Origin: Tridacna crocea
Taxonomy: Eukaryota > Mollusca > Bivalvia > Cardiida > Cardiidae
Assembly: GCA_943736015.1 (NCBI GenBank)
Contig: OX031069.1
Span: 23,255,235-23,319,234, forward strand
DNA: 64,000 nt
Direction of reading: 5' to 3'
In this document: in pieces, positions 10,000 to 20,000 of the stretch
Layout of the letters: the number at the start of each line of letters is the position of its first letter
Numbering within the stretch: position 1 is the first letter of the stretch
The notes under the pieces: model-generated
Told to the model about the DNA's origin: nothing
Databases searched by the model: none
The model's input: only the letters and a program-made list of their open reading frames with translations
Made by a program: the position numbers and the translations under genes

Positions 10000-10960
10000 T
10001 ACACTATGATCAAACTGTCTCTTTTTCTGGAGGAGAAAATGTATTTTTAGCCTTTGACGTAGTGCAAGTTTATTTATTCACTATAATTCAGTATCAAAAG
10101 AAGTTAAAAAGCCTTTTTGCTTCAGGGATGTCAAGTAAGAATTGTGGTAAAAGCTTCAAACTAATCACATTCTAGTTGCCTTTGCGGCAAGATCAGATCA
10201 ATATCAGACCACATAAAGGGTGCAGACTGATGTTTCATGTAGTTCTAGCATATGTCGATTTGATCTCCAGTTTTCTGCAACAGTTTATGCTTCACTCCCT
10301 TGCAACATAATAGCCATGATAGCCGTCATCATGCATTCTTACTCAAACTTTCCCCTCAGAAAAATATCTCGCTATCAGGCAGTAAAGATCCAAGAAATAA
10401 ACTTCTTGGGTCCAAATCTTTTCCACTATTTTTTTTTATACTGTACCAGTAGGGTCGAATGTTCTTTGGTCCGAATCTTTACCACTTGTCTGTGTACTAG
10501 ATCGGGTTATCTGAAAGAATCGTGTGAGCTACTACAGTTAAATGAGCATTAAATGGCAAACGGCAATCATTGGTGTAATTTTTTAAGTCTTTTTTTTCTT
10601 GGAATAAGTAATATGAATGATTTTCGTGCAACATTTTCTGCGAACACTGTCCTAAGGGAGACAACTCAATTATTTCTTTACGAGCAGTTAAAGCTGCGGA
10701 TGCACTTGGGCCCCTACCAAGCAACATATTTCTCTTTTTAGAAAGATTTAGAAAGTAAAACAACTTGATTTAGCCAATCAGAAAGCGTATATCTCTGAAA
10801 TTAAAAAGTCATCTTCTTCACAATCCATAACACATGTGATCCCTTTACAAAGAGTTACGCAATGACCAATTTATAAATCCTTCATCAAATGACTTTTTTA
10901 AATGTCCATATTTTATGCATTTTATGCAGATGACAAATGAATGACTAAAATGAAAAGCAA
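10000..10960. other. intergenic or 5' intron stretch with no recognised feature
   Basis: Only short open frames without family similarity or splice logic. A short palindromic repeat around 9938-9970 and 10192-10215 (GATCAGA) resembles stretches at 4640-4670, 25825-25885 and 45085-45115. Confidence 0.4.
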
Positions 10961-10972
10961 TCATATACTTAC

Positions 10973-11050
10973 TGCTATTACAAAGCTGTATCATGGAAGG
11001 GAACCAAGTTCAAAAAGGGCTTGACCTTTGACATGGGAAAAAGCGCTGTG
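10973..11050 (-). other. possible 5' non-coding exon of SMARCAL1
   Basis: The coding exon has an acceptor 28 nt before its ATG, so an upstream non-coding exon must exist. The best donor I see is AATAGCA|GTAAGT at 10967-10973. The upstream limit is arbitrary and no promoter element is visible. Confidence 0.2.
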
Positions 11051-11232
11051 GGCTGGGCTATACTTGTATCATCTGCACAATGTTCGGCAATGTGGTTGTG
11101 TTGGTTGCATGGCTTCTTTGAGTGATGCATTTACAAGAACTGTTGGTTGTATGACAGCAGCTTCCAGCCAGGCACAGTAGGAAATATACAGGGCATGTGG
11201 CTTCGGGTTACAGGTTCAATCCCCAGTTCAGC

Positions 11233-11416
11233 TTAACACTTTACCAAACAACAAAATTTTAGATTGGTCCAAATTGAAAGCATTTGCAGACAACAAAATA
11301 ATCATTACTCAAAAAGTGCAATTTGTTTCCAGCTGGATAGAAAATATTGTGGGATGTTTTCAAAGGGCTTCTATCTCAGGGTTGTAAAGACCAGGGATTG
11401 TTTGGTAAAGGGTTAA
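11233..11416 (-). mobile_element. TTAA-hairpin MITE lacking the hairpin
   Basis: Both ends and both arms are intact, but ATTGTGGG runs straight into ATGTTTTC: the hairpin is deleted cleanly. Confidence 0.88.
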
Positions 11417-11811
11417 TTCTGTCCAAGGAATGATGTTAGTCCTCACAGCAGGATTCATTTAATTGTTTGAATTACAATTGTATGGAAAAGTTGCCAGTGG
11501 TTTCAAAGGGAACGGTGTATAAAGTACTTGTAAACTAATTTCCAGGGAAGCATTGACAGGTCCACTGGTCACCAAAATATAAATGGCGTTGAAAATGGTG
11601 CTAAGTACCAAACATATTCTATCTGCATTCAGTGCTACAGAAAGGCAATATGATTCTATCAACAGAATGGTTTCTTGAGTTATGCAAGGTCCTGCATGAC
11701 TAGGTTGGTTTCTCACTTCAAGTACCGAGTTTTCATACGACAGTGCTATATAAATACACATCTCATTCCTTGCCAAGTATTGTTGAAACCAAGGACACAT
11801 ACTATTATGAA

Positions 11812-11885
11812 TAGAGAGAGAGAGAGATAGACAGACAGACAGAGAAAGATGGAGGGAGGGAGAGAGAGTGAGAGAGCGAGAGCAC
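11812..11885 (+). repeat. GA-rich microsatellite
   Basis: AGAG, GACA and GGGA units in series. Confidence 0.85.
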
Positions 11886-11935
11886 GTGCGTGATTAATCC
11901 ATCGATACATCAAAGTCAGTAAGTCATTCAAACTT

Positions 11936-12107
11936 GACTCTTTACCAAACAACAAAATTTTAGACTTGTCCAAAATGAAAGCATTTGCAAACAACAAAGT
12001 AAACGTAACTCAAAAATTGAAATTGGTTTTCAGCTGGGTAGAAAACAATGTGGGAAAAGAAGAAAATGCTGGTCGTAAAAACCAGAGTTTGTTTGGTAAA
12101 GGGTTAA
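11936..12107 (-). mobile_element. TTAA-hairpin MITE with half the hairpin
   Basis: The left hairpin arm through ATGCTGGT is present, then the sequence jumps to CGTAAAAACCAG. Confidence 0.85.
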
Positions 12108-12350
12108 GCTATGTTTTTGTTAGTTTTTCTGACAGCTTTATTTACTTGTATTACTTCAGCATCCAACAAATTTTAATATATAAGGACAGGAAGCAATGAC
12201 AGACAATTATAGCTTTATTGTTCATAACAATGGAAAAACACAACAAGGTTTCTGGGTACTGAACACACAAACTTTCTGAAACAATTCAGTATACATTTTG
12301 AAAAAAATAAATGACAAAATAATTATCCCCTTAACAGACTTTTTTGTGTT

Positions 12351-12576
12351 TTAACTTTTTACCCCTTTACCAAACAATCTTTTAACAACCCTGAGATAGA
12401 AGCCTTTTGAAAACATTGTGGGAAAAGGAGAAAATGCTGGTAACCAGCATTTTCTCCTTTTCCAGCTATGTTTTCTACCCTGCTGTAAATAAATTTGAAT
12501 TTTTGCGTCATACTGATTTTGTCATCTGCACATGTTTTCAATTTGGACCTGTCTAACATTTTGTTGTTTGGTAACT
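12351..12576 (+). mobile_element. TTAA-hairpin MITE
   Basis: Full copy; joins the next copy at GGTAACTCTTCAC. Confidence 0.85.
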
Positions 12577-12799
12577 CTTCACTACACAATGCCAACTTTT
12601 AACGAGCCCAAGACAGAAAACTATAGAAAACATTGTGGGAAAAAACAAAAATGCCGGTAACCAGCATTTTCTCCTTTTCCCACAATATTTTCTACCTTAT
12701 CAAACTCAGAAAGCATCATATTAACAAGATTTAAGTAGTTGTCTGCAGATTGTTTGAATCTGGTCCAGTCCAAAAATTTGTCATTTGGTATAAAGTTAA
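12573..12799 (+). mobile_element. TTAA-hairpin MITE
   Basis: Full copy; left hairpin arm diverged (AAAAAACAAAAATGCC). Confidence 0.82.
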
Positions 12800-12839
12800 C
12801 AGTCTGTAAGTCAAAAAATGTCAAAAAGACCACAGAATT

Positions 12840-12976
12840 GTCTCTCAAAGGATTAAAAACATTTTTAGGAAAGCCAAAAATTACTGTTTACCAGCAGTTT
12901 CTCCTTTTCCTACAATTTGTCCAAATTCCTTCTCCCAAAGGGTCATCACAAGTCAGCATTGTGTGGTAATTGATTA
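12840..12976 (-). mobile_element. TTAA-hairpin MITE, truncated
   Basis: Hairpin (ACTGTTTACCAGCAGT) and short arm; TTAA shared with the next. Confidence 0.6.
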
Positions 12977-13202
12977 AGTCTTTACCAAATGACAAAATAC
13001 TGGACCTTTCCAAATTGAATGCATTCAAAGACAACAAAATAAATGTCAATAAAAAATTCAAATATGTTTTGGGAAGGGTAGAAAACATTGTGGAAAAAGG
13101 CGAAATACCTGCTTACCAGCATTTTCTCCTTTCCCTACTATGTTTTACAAAGTTTTCTATTTCACAGAAGTTAAAACTCAAGATTGTGTGTTATAGGGTT
13201 AA
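12973..13202 (-). mobile_element. TTAA-hairpin MITE
   Basis: Full-length copy; the left hairpin arm reads CGAAATACCTGC and no longer pairs well. Confidence 0.8.
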
Positions 13203-13234
13203 AAGAAAGAAGGTAGCTGTCTCTTTAACATCAT

Positions 13235-13482
13235 TTAACTCTTTACCATACAACAAAACTTTGGACTGGTCCAAGTTGAAAGCACTTGCAAACGACAAAC
13301 GACTTGCAAACGACAAAATAAACGTAATTGAAATATTGAATTTTTTTTTCCAGCAGGGAAGAAAACATTGTGGGAAAATGGAGAAAATGCTGGTTACCAG
13401 GATTTTCTCCTTTTCCCACAAAGTTTTCAAAAGGCTCCTTTCTCAGGGTCGTTAAAAGTAGGGATTGTGTGGTAAAGTGTTA
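13235..13482 (-). mobile_element. TTAA-hairpin MITE with internal duplication
   Basis: CTTGCAAACGACAAA is repeated in the long arm. Confidence 0.82.
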
Positions 13483-13683
13483 CACCATTATAGAAAAAAT
13501 GTAAATTAGGCATTAACAAGACTTTGCTTCTTTTTTAACATTGTTTTTTCAATACTTTATAATGCAAAATTGTAAAAATTTGTACAGTTATATGCCCTTC
13601 TGAAATTTGAACAAAAATCATTCTCATTTGAGAACAGAACTTATATGTATACAGAACTTATATGTATATAAGCAATACTCTTA

Positions 13684-14723
13684 AACAAGAGGGCCAAGAT
13701 GGCCCTGGATTGCTCACCTGAATTTTTGAGAGTACCATAGCATATTTTTTTTTTGAGGTATTGAAACATTGGAAACAAAATTATTATTTTGCCAAGCAAT
13801 TTTCAAAATGTCACCTGTAAAAGTCATTTCAAAATCTGATCATCAGTTTTAGAAAAGAAGAATTTTAAGAACTTCTTTATTTCTGTATAGTGCAAGTAGC
13901 CCCCATTCACCAGAGCCATGTTTCTTGATGGCTCAAAATGTAGTGAACAAATTTTGAGGGTCATTCAAGTAACATTTCAGTGAAATTATTTTAAAATCTG
14001 ACAAACATTTCAGATAAGAAGAATTTTCAATAATTTCTTCATGTCTGTATAGTGACAGATCAAAATTTCGCGAACAATTTTTGAAAAGGGTCACCCAAGA
14101 AACATTGCTGTGAAATTATTTCAAAATCTGATGAGAAGAAGAATTTTCTTCATTTCTGTATAGTGCAAGTAGCCCCCATTCACCAGAGCTATGTTTCTTG
14201 ACATATCAAAATTCTACGAACAATTTTTGAAAAGGGTCACCCAAAGAAGATCCCTGAGAAATAATTTCAAAATCTGACCAGCAATTTCACAGAAGAATTT
14301 TTAAGAATTTCTTCATTTCTGTATAGTGCAAGTAGCCCCCATTCACCAGAGCCATGTTTCTTGACAATCAAAATTTCGCATATAATTTTTGAAAAGGATC
14401 ACCTAAGAAAAGTCCCTGTGAAATTATTTTTAAATATAGCCAGCAGTTTCAGAGAAGAAGATTTTTAAAGGATTTCTTTAAAAATTCCATTTGGTTGCCA
14501 AGGCAATCAGAGTTTTTGACAGAATCAAATTTTGTGAACAATTTTAAAGAGGACCTCCCAAGGAACAATCCAGCCAGGTTTGGTCCGATTTGGCCCAGCG
14601 GTTTAGGAGGAGTTGATGTTTCAAGAATTGTTGACGATGCACGACGGACGAGCATGATTGACGACGACACCGGGTGATCCTAAAATCTCCACCTGAGCAT
14701 GTTGTGCTCAGGTGAGCTAAAAA
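13684..14723 (+). mobile_element. GCTCACCTGA element, copy 1 (1.0 kb, ~166-bp core repeats)
   Basis: Starts AACAAGAGGGCCAAGATGGC, then GGATTGCTCACCTGA; ends with hairpin CACCTGAGC/GCTCAGGTG followed by AGCTAAAAA. Core units are marked by AGCCCCCATTCACCAGAGCC at about 13898, 14171 and 14334. Confidence 0.85.
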
Positions 14724-14940
14724 GGGGGCTTAATGCATCTTTGTGATTTATGATACATACTTATGGATTCAATATGTCCATTTTTTTTAAAACAACTAAC
14801 TTGATCATAAAATAGACTGGTCCATAGATATATATATATATATATATAAAACAGAAAACTGACCAGTAGCTAAAATTTTCGGCCCAGGTCAGCCTGCGCG
14901 GCCTCCGCAGCCTAACTTGGCTTGATACTTTTCACAGAAA
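14713..14940. mobile_element. second MITE family, shortened copy
   Basis: GGGGGCTTAATGCATCTTTG ... AACTTGATCATAAAATAGAC ... CCCAGGTCAGCCTGCGCGG. Contains a TA repeat at 14829-14848. Confidence 0.5.
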
Positions 14941-15194
14941 AAATAACATGACCCTAATTTTTTCAGCTTCTTTTTTCTGCATCGGGTTCGTCTAAAATAC
15001 GAAAAGGACTCCTTTTCGCGAAAAGGACTAGATTTTACGAAAAGGAGTCATAGAAGTTAGTCCTTTTCGCGAAAAAGGACGTATAAGTTCAAGAAAAAGA
15101 ACCCTTCTCAAATAGGATGTTTCTTTTTGTACATCGTTTTCAACATCATTACATTATAGATCTATGCTTTCCCGGTGTTCTGAAAAGGGGTGTC

Positions 15195-15335
15195 TTAACC
15201 CTTTCCCAAACAATAAAATTCAAGACTCGTTCAGGTGGAAAGCAACTGCAAACAAAACATGTGTGTAACTGAAAAAATGAAGTTTGTTTTGGGAAGGGTA
15301 GAAAACATTATGGGAAAAGGAGAAAAAGTGGTCAC
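15195..15335 (-). mobile_element. TTAA-hairpin MITE fragment inside a Mutator-like element
   Basis: Long arm and the first hairpin arm only. Confidence 0.75.
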
Positions 15336-15459
15336 TGGTTTGGACCCTCATTTTGCAATTTTTCTCAAAGGATTGGTGATCAGTTATTGCAACAAAAATG
15401 ATTCCTCTCCCACCGCTGATCTTTTATTTGTTTATTTATTCATTTGTTCTTTTTTGATA

Positions 15460-15600
15460 ACAGTTGTCTGGAAAAGCAGCCACTACATTGGTAGGACTAT
15501 TGTGCGAAAAACTAGTGAACAGAAGTTCCGGGAAAGCAAGGCTAAGTGCACTGGTCTCTGCAATAGAACTGAAATAACGTTGAAAGCAACATACAAGGAA
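15460..15600 (+). mobile_element. SINE tail inside a Mutator-like element
   Basis: GGAAAAGCAGCCACTACATTG and AACTGAAATAACGTTGAAA match the SINE tail type. Confidence 0.4.
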
Positions 15601-15833
15601 AAGAAATCCTAATTTGAACAGTGGAATTAAAAGTCCTTTTCGTGAAAAGGACTGACTCCTTTTTCTCCTTATTGTAATATCTAAAGTCCTTTTCGTGAAA
15701 AGGAGTTATTTTTAACTGTTTTTTGCGAAAAGGAGTTATTTTTAACTCCTTTTCGCAAAAAAGGAGTCCTTTTCGCAAAAAGGAGTCCTTTTCACAAAAA
15801 AAACTCCTTTTCGTATTTTAGACAAACCGTTCT

Positions 15834-16585
15834 GCATCTTCTATTTCTTTGTCTCTTACAAATGGCAGTCAGCTTTTCAAGGTTCATCTGTGATAGGCCT
15901 AAGAAGACTGATAGGTGTAACCATGGCAACTGGGAGATCTTATCTAATGTTAAATTTGTTTTGTTTGCTGCATAACTATAAAAGCAAAAATGTAAAGAAA
16001 AATAAATAGAAAATCCAGACTCTAAAGACATATTTACTTCCATTTTGTCTCCTTCCATCTCATCATCTCTTGAAACTGGCCTGAGACTTCTAAATTAATG
16101 TCATCTGTGATAGGTCATCTAGTTACCATGGCAACCCTAATATCTGATCAAATTTTTGTTTAACATACATAACTATGAGAGCAAATCTACTGCCACAACC
16201 ATGAATAAAAAATCCTTTCAAGACTTGCAAATCTTAACTTTCTACCATGCAATGCTGACTTTTAACAACCTTGGAAATGAAAACTTCTGAAAACATTGTG
16301 GGCAAAGGAGAAAATGGTTATCAGCATTTTCTCCTTTTCCCACATTGTTGTCTAAAAGACAACTCCAACAGTTTTAGCTAAATTTAAAATGGTGACTGCA
16401 TAATTATGCTTAGGGTTTGGACAAATCTGAAATTTTGTTAAATGCTAAGGGTTTTACCGACTCGGCTCCAAATTTGGCTTCTTTTATTTCATCATCTCTT
16501 GTAAGTGGCAGTAAGTCTTGAAGATATTAGAGATACGTATGAACACTCAGTTTCCATGGCAACTTTGAGGTCTGGGCCATGATTA
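15834..16585 (-). pseudogene. three decayed copies of the terminal LRR exon
   Basis: Segments at about 15834-15955, 16040-16150 and 16472-16585 align by eye with the 3' part of the final LRR exon (around CCATGGCAAC and CATCTCTTG on the plus strand). Each is followed by a related flank (CATAACTAT...GCAAA). Reading frames are broken (a stop in the middle copy, frameshift in the first), though LSQMNLEKL survives in the first. A MITE sits between copies two and three. Confidence 0.65.
16234..16454 (+). mobile_element. TTAA-hairpin MITE
   Basis: Hairpin core shortened to ATGGTTATCAGCAT; right end eroded. Confidence 0.72.
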
Positions 16586-16664
16586 TCTGCTTTGTGTGAT
16601 GCATAACTATAGTGCAAAACTGCTTCCATACACTGTATAGAGAAATAGGCCTTTGTGTGACCTG

Positions 16665-16892
16665 TTAACTCATTACCAAACAACAATATTTCAGGCTTGT
16701 CCAAATCGAAAGCATTCGCAGACGACAACATAAAAGTGACTGAAAATTGGAAATTTGTTTTGTGAAGGCTAGAAACATGGTGGGAAAAGGAGAAAATGCT
16801 GGTTACCAGCATTTTCTCCTTTTCCCACAATGTTTTCTAAAGGCTTCTTTCTCAGGGTCGTCAATAGTAGGGATTGTGTGGTAATGGATTAA
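16665..16892 (-). mobile_element. TTAA-hairpin MITE at the UBX-LRR stop codon
   Basis: Full copy whose TTAA end is three bases beyond the TGA; a transcribed hairpin in the 3' UTR is expected. Confidence 0.9.
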
Positions 16893-16895
16893 TCT

Positions 16896-17080
16896 TCAGG
16901 AACCAACTTCCATTTCAGCTTCTTCTAGTTCATCGTCTCTTGTGAATGGCACAAGACTTCTCAAGGTCATCTGTGATAGATGTGGACATCCAGTTGCCAT
17001 AGCAACTGTAAGATCTGGACCAACCTTGGTTCCATCCAAATTCAACATTTCCAGGAAGGGAAGGGACAGAGCCAAAATAC
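16896..17080 (-). CDS. UBX-LRR gene exon 20: last LRRs, acidic tail and stop
   Basis: LPFLEMLNLDGTKVGPDL and CPHLSQMTLRSLV, then DDELEEAEMEVGS and TGA (16896-16898). Acceptor TTAACAG. Only three bases separate the stop from a TTAA-hairpin MITE, so the 3' UTR starts in mobile DNA. Decayed copies of this exon lie downstream (15834-16585). Confidence 0.93.
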
Positions 17081-20000
17081 CTGTTAAAAGACATATTTTA
17101 TATGTTACCCGGCTGCTGACGACATTTCTTTGCTTCAATAGATGTTTAAGACTTTACCACACAGCAAAATTTTAGACCTATCCAAATTGAAAGCATATGC
17201 AGACCATAATTTCAAAGTGGCTCAAAAGGTGCAATTTTGCTTTGATAGGGCTGAAAACCTTGTGGAAAAAGGAGAAAATGCTGGTTACCAGCATTTCCTT
17301 CTTTTCCGACAATGTGTTCTAACGGCTTTTTCACAGGGTTGTTAAAAGTCAGGATTGTGTGGTAAAGGGTTAACACCATTTTAACTGCTTTGGTCATATC
17401 ATGGCGGTCATGTGCACCTATGCATGTGTTTCCTGGCTTTCTCACACTAGTACTGACACAAATTTCTCTCTAAGTCTCTTTTCTCACATGCATTAGAGGT
17501 GAGAGGTGAAAAATAATTAAATTCATGATTATTTCATAAAGGTGTGGTCCATTCCAGGTCCCTCCCTTTTCAAAAGAAGTTTTTTACCCTTTTTGAAATA
17601 AATTAAATCGCTTGAGCCACTTTTGATATTTCATTGTCTTTATCAAAACCTTTCCCGCATCCAGTCTGGTTGTCAGATAAAGGGTTTACTCTTTTACCAC
17701 ATAAGAAAACTTTACACTAATCTGAACTGAATGCATTTGCATACAGCTAATTAAATTTACATACATCAAATGATGGAATTTGCTTTTTGAAAGAGTAGAA
17801 AGCATAGTTGGAAAAGGAGAAAATACTGGTTACCAATGTTTTCAAAAGCTTCCTTCCTTAAGGTCAGCAAGACTCTAGATTATCTAGTAAAGAGTTTACA
17901 GTCGGAAGAAAATAAATTAGTGATGCTCTGGCAAAAGGCAGCTTAATGCATCAAATACACTTTTTTTAACGCTTTACCACACAATCCTGAATTTTAATGA
18001 CTCTGAAAGAGTTGGGTTTGGAAAATCTTGTGGGAATAGGAGAAAATGCTGGTAACCAGCATTTTCTCCTTTTCTCACATTGTTTTCTACCCTATCTAAG
18101 GCAGCAATCATAATTTGAGCAGCATCTTATTTGCAATCTGGAAGTGCTTTCAAATTGGACAAGTCCAGAATTTTGTTGTGTGGTAAAGGCTTTATAACCA
18201 ACTTGATCATCAGGTAGACTGGTCCTTGGAAATAATGAGAACTGACTAGTAGCGAAGTTTCCGTTCAGGTAAGCCTGCAACAACTGTGCAGGCTGATCTT
18301 GGTTGATACTTTCGCAGATGCATTAAGCCCCTTTTCCACGGAGCAAAGCTCAAATATATTACCTCGACTGGTGATCTGTGTTTTACTCAGATTCAATTTG
18401 ATCAAACTTGAACAGTGGTTTAAAACCCCAGTTATCAATAGTCTTGAGGTTATTCTACAACAGAGAAAAGTTCATGTTTACAGGTATGTATGTATGAATC
18501 AAGTTTTATGATATAGCTCAAGCTCAAATCCAAGAATTGCACACAGATAGAATTGCTTATTTCATGCTTTCCGGTAGGATATCGAGGAATAGCAGTGAAA
18601 ATATTTTTCACTATTACATGGATATGACCAGTGAAAATACCGATTTTTATGTTCTTGTTGCCTAGGTAAATTGCATGTGCCTCACAACCAGATGGAAATA
18701 TGACCTCATTTACCTTACATTTCTTGCCCTTGACATAATATATATATTGTAATGCGTTGCTATGCAGGAGGGGTACATCACAGGGAATAACAGAAAAGAA
18801 CTGTACTGGATTTTGGTAAAACTCCTCCCAGAAAGGGTTAAAGCATGAAATAAATATAAGATATGGTTTTTTTTTTTCGATGAAAGATTGGAATTTATTT
18901 CATCGAGTGAACACCATTGGAAATATTTTCATGAGCAGAGCATTTTCAGTGTAAGATCGAAATTTATTTCATGTTGTGAACACCATCAGTAATATTTTCA
19001 CAAATGGCCATGCCACTCATGAAAATATTACCAATGGTGTTCACTCGATGAAATAAATTTTGATCTTTCACAGAAAAAAAAAAATCCTCTATATATTATA
19101 ATGAAAAAAATTACATCTACATAAGGTAAAATACATTCCCCAGTAGGTAAGATGACATACTCCATATTCATTGTACATGTATATCAACAAGGTTACAATC
19201 CAATAAACCAGTGCTTGTGTTTTCATTTCCGATTTACCAGTTATTGCAGTATTTTGTTATTGAGATTTAAAGTTTTAAATCTATTTAGAGCCTGGTCTAT
19301 TTAGAGATTGAGATATCTTTGTGAAAAAGTTTTGTACGATTAACGCAAGTCTACTTACTTGGTGCAGGCAAAACTCAACTCTGTTAATTTGGTCAAATCT
19401 GAAATAAACAGCCAGAATGTTGATTATTTAAATAGTGTTTCACACCACTTTCAACATCATATTAGTTATATCACAGCAACAGCCAACATATTCATGTATG
19501 TCCTAGGTTTCACCAGTGCGAGGCATGCACTTTGAGAAGGAACAAGAATTTCTGAGCATAGAGAAAAAAGTAGAACTTCTCTGTATACACACTCAGTCTA
19601 GTTGCTTAGTCAATACTATACAGCAGTGCTCTAGATAAGAGGGAGTGATGGTATTCTTAATCTATTATTTTTCTTCCAAACCCTATGTTGTGGATACTCA
19701 TTAGAATCGTCTCGATGAGACGATTCTAATGAGTACCTACAACACAGGGTTTAGTGTAGAACAATTAAAATTTTCAACTTTGAAAGCAAAGTAACTCCCT
19801 CTATCTGGAGCTCTGTATAATACATATCAAACATTACGTAGCAGTAACATTCCAGATCTTTGTATTTATTTCCAGCAAAATTGAAAAAATTTGATAGTGA
19901 GGAAGAACAAATGTCAAGCGACTTGTCTAAAGTTTTTCTAAGCAGTAAGGAGCATTTGTAAGCCCTAGGAACGTAACAATAGCATAATATCCTTTTATTA

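Larger units (their letters stand above)
14984..15829. mobile_element. Mutator-like element with CCTTTTCGCGAAAAGG palindromes
   Basis: Flanked by TTCTGCATC at 14975-14983 and 15830-15838. Ends GGGTTCGTCTAAAATACG and its inverse. Both arms contain repeated CCTTTTCGCGAAAAGG-type palindromes. The interior holds half a TTAA-hairpin MITE (15195-15335) and a SINE-like piece (15460-15600). It sits inside the first decayed copy of the terminal LRR exon. Confidence 0.78.

Noticed and set aside
10220..10552. 110-codon plus-strand open frame
   Set aside because: Low complexity, no family similarity, no splice sites or promoter evidence.
10973..11050. Firm call of the SMARCAL1 first exon and promoter
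   Set aside because: Only a donor-like word supports it; kept as a low-confidence feature.
15235..15612. 125-codon plus-strand open frame
   Set aside because: Lies across a MITE fragment and a SINE tail inside a Mutator-like element; no domain.
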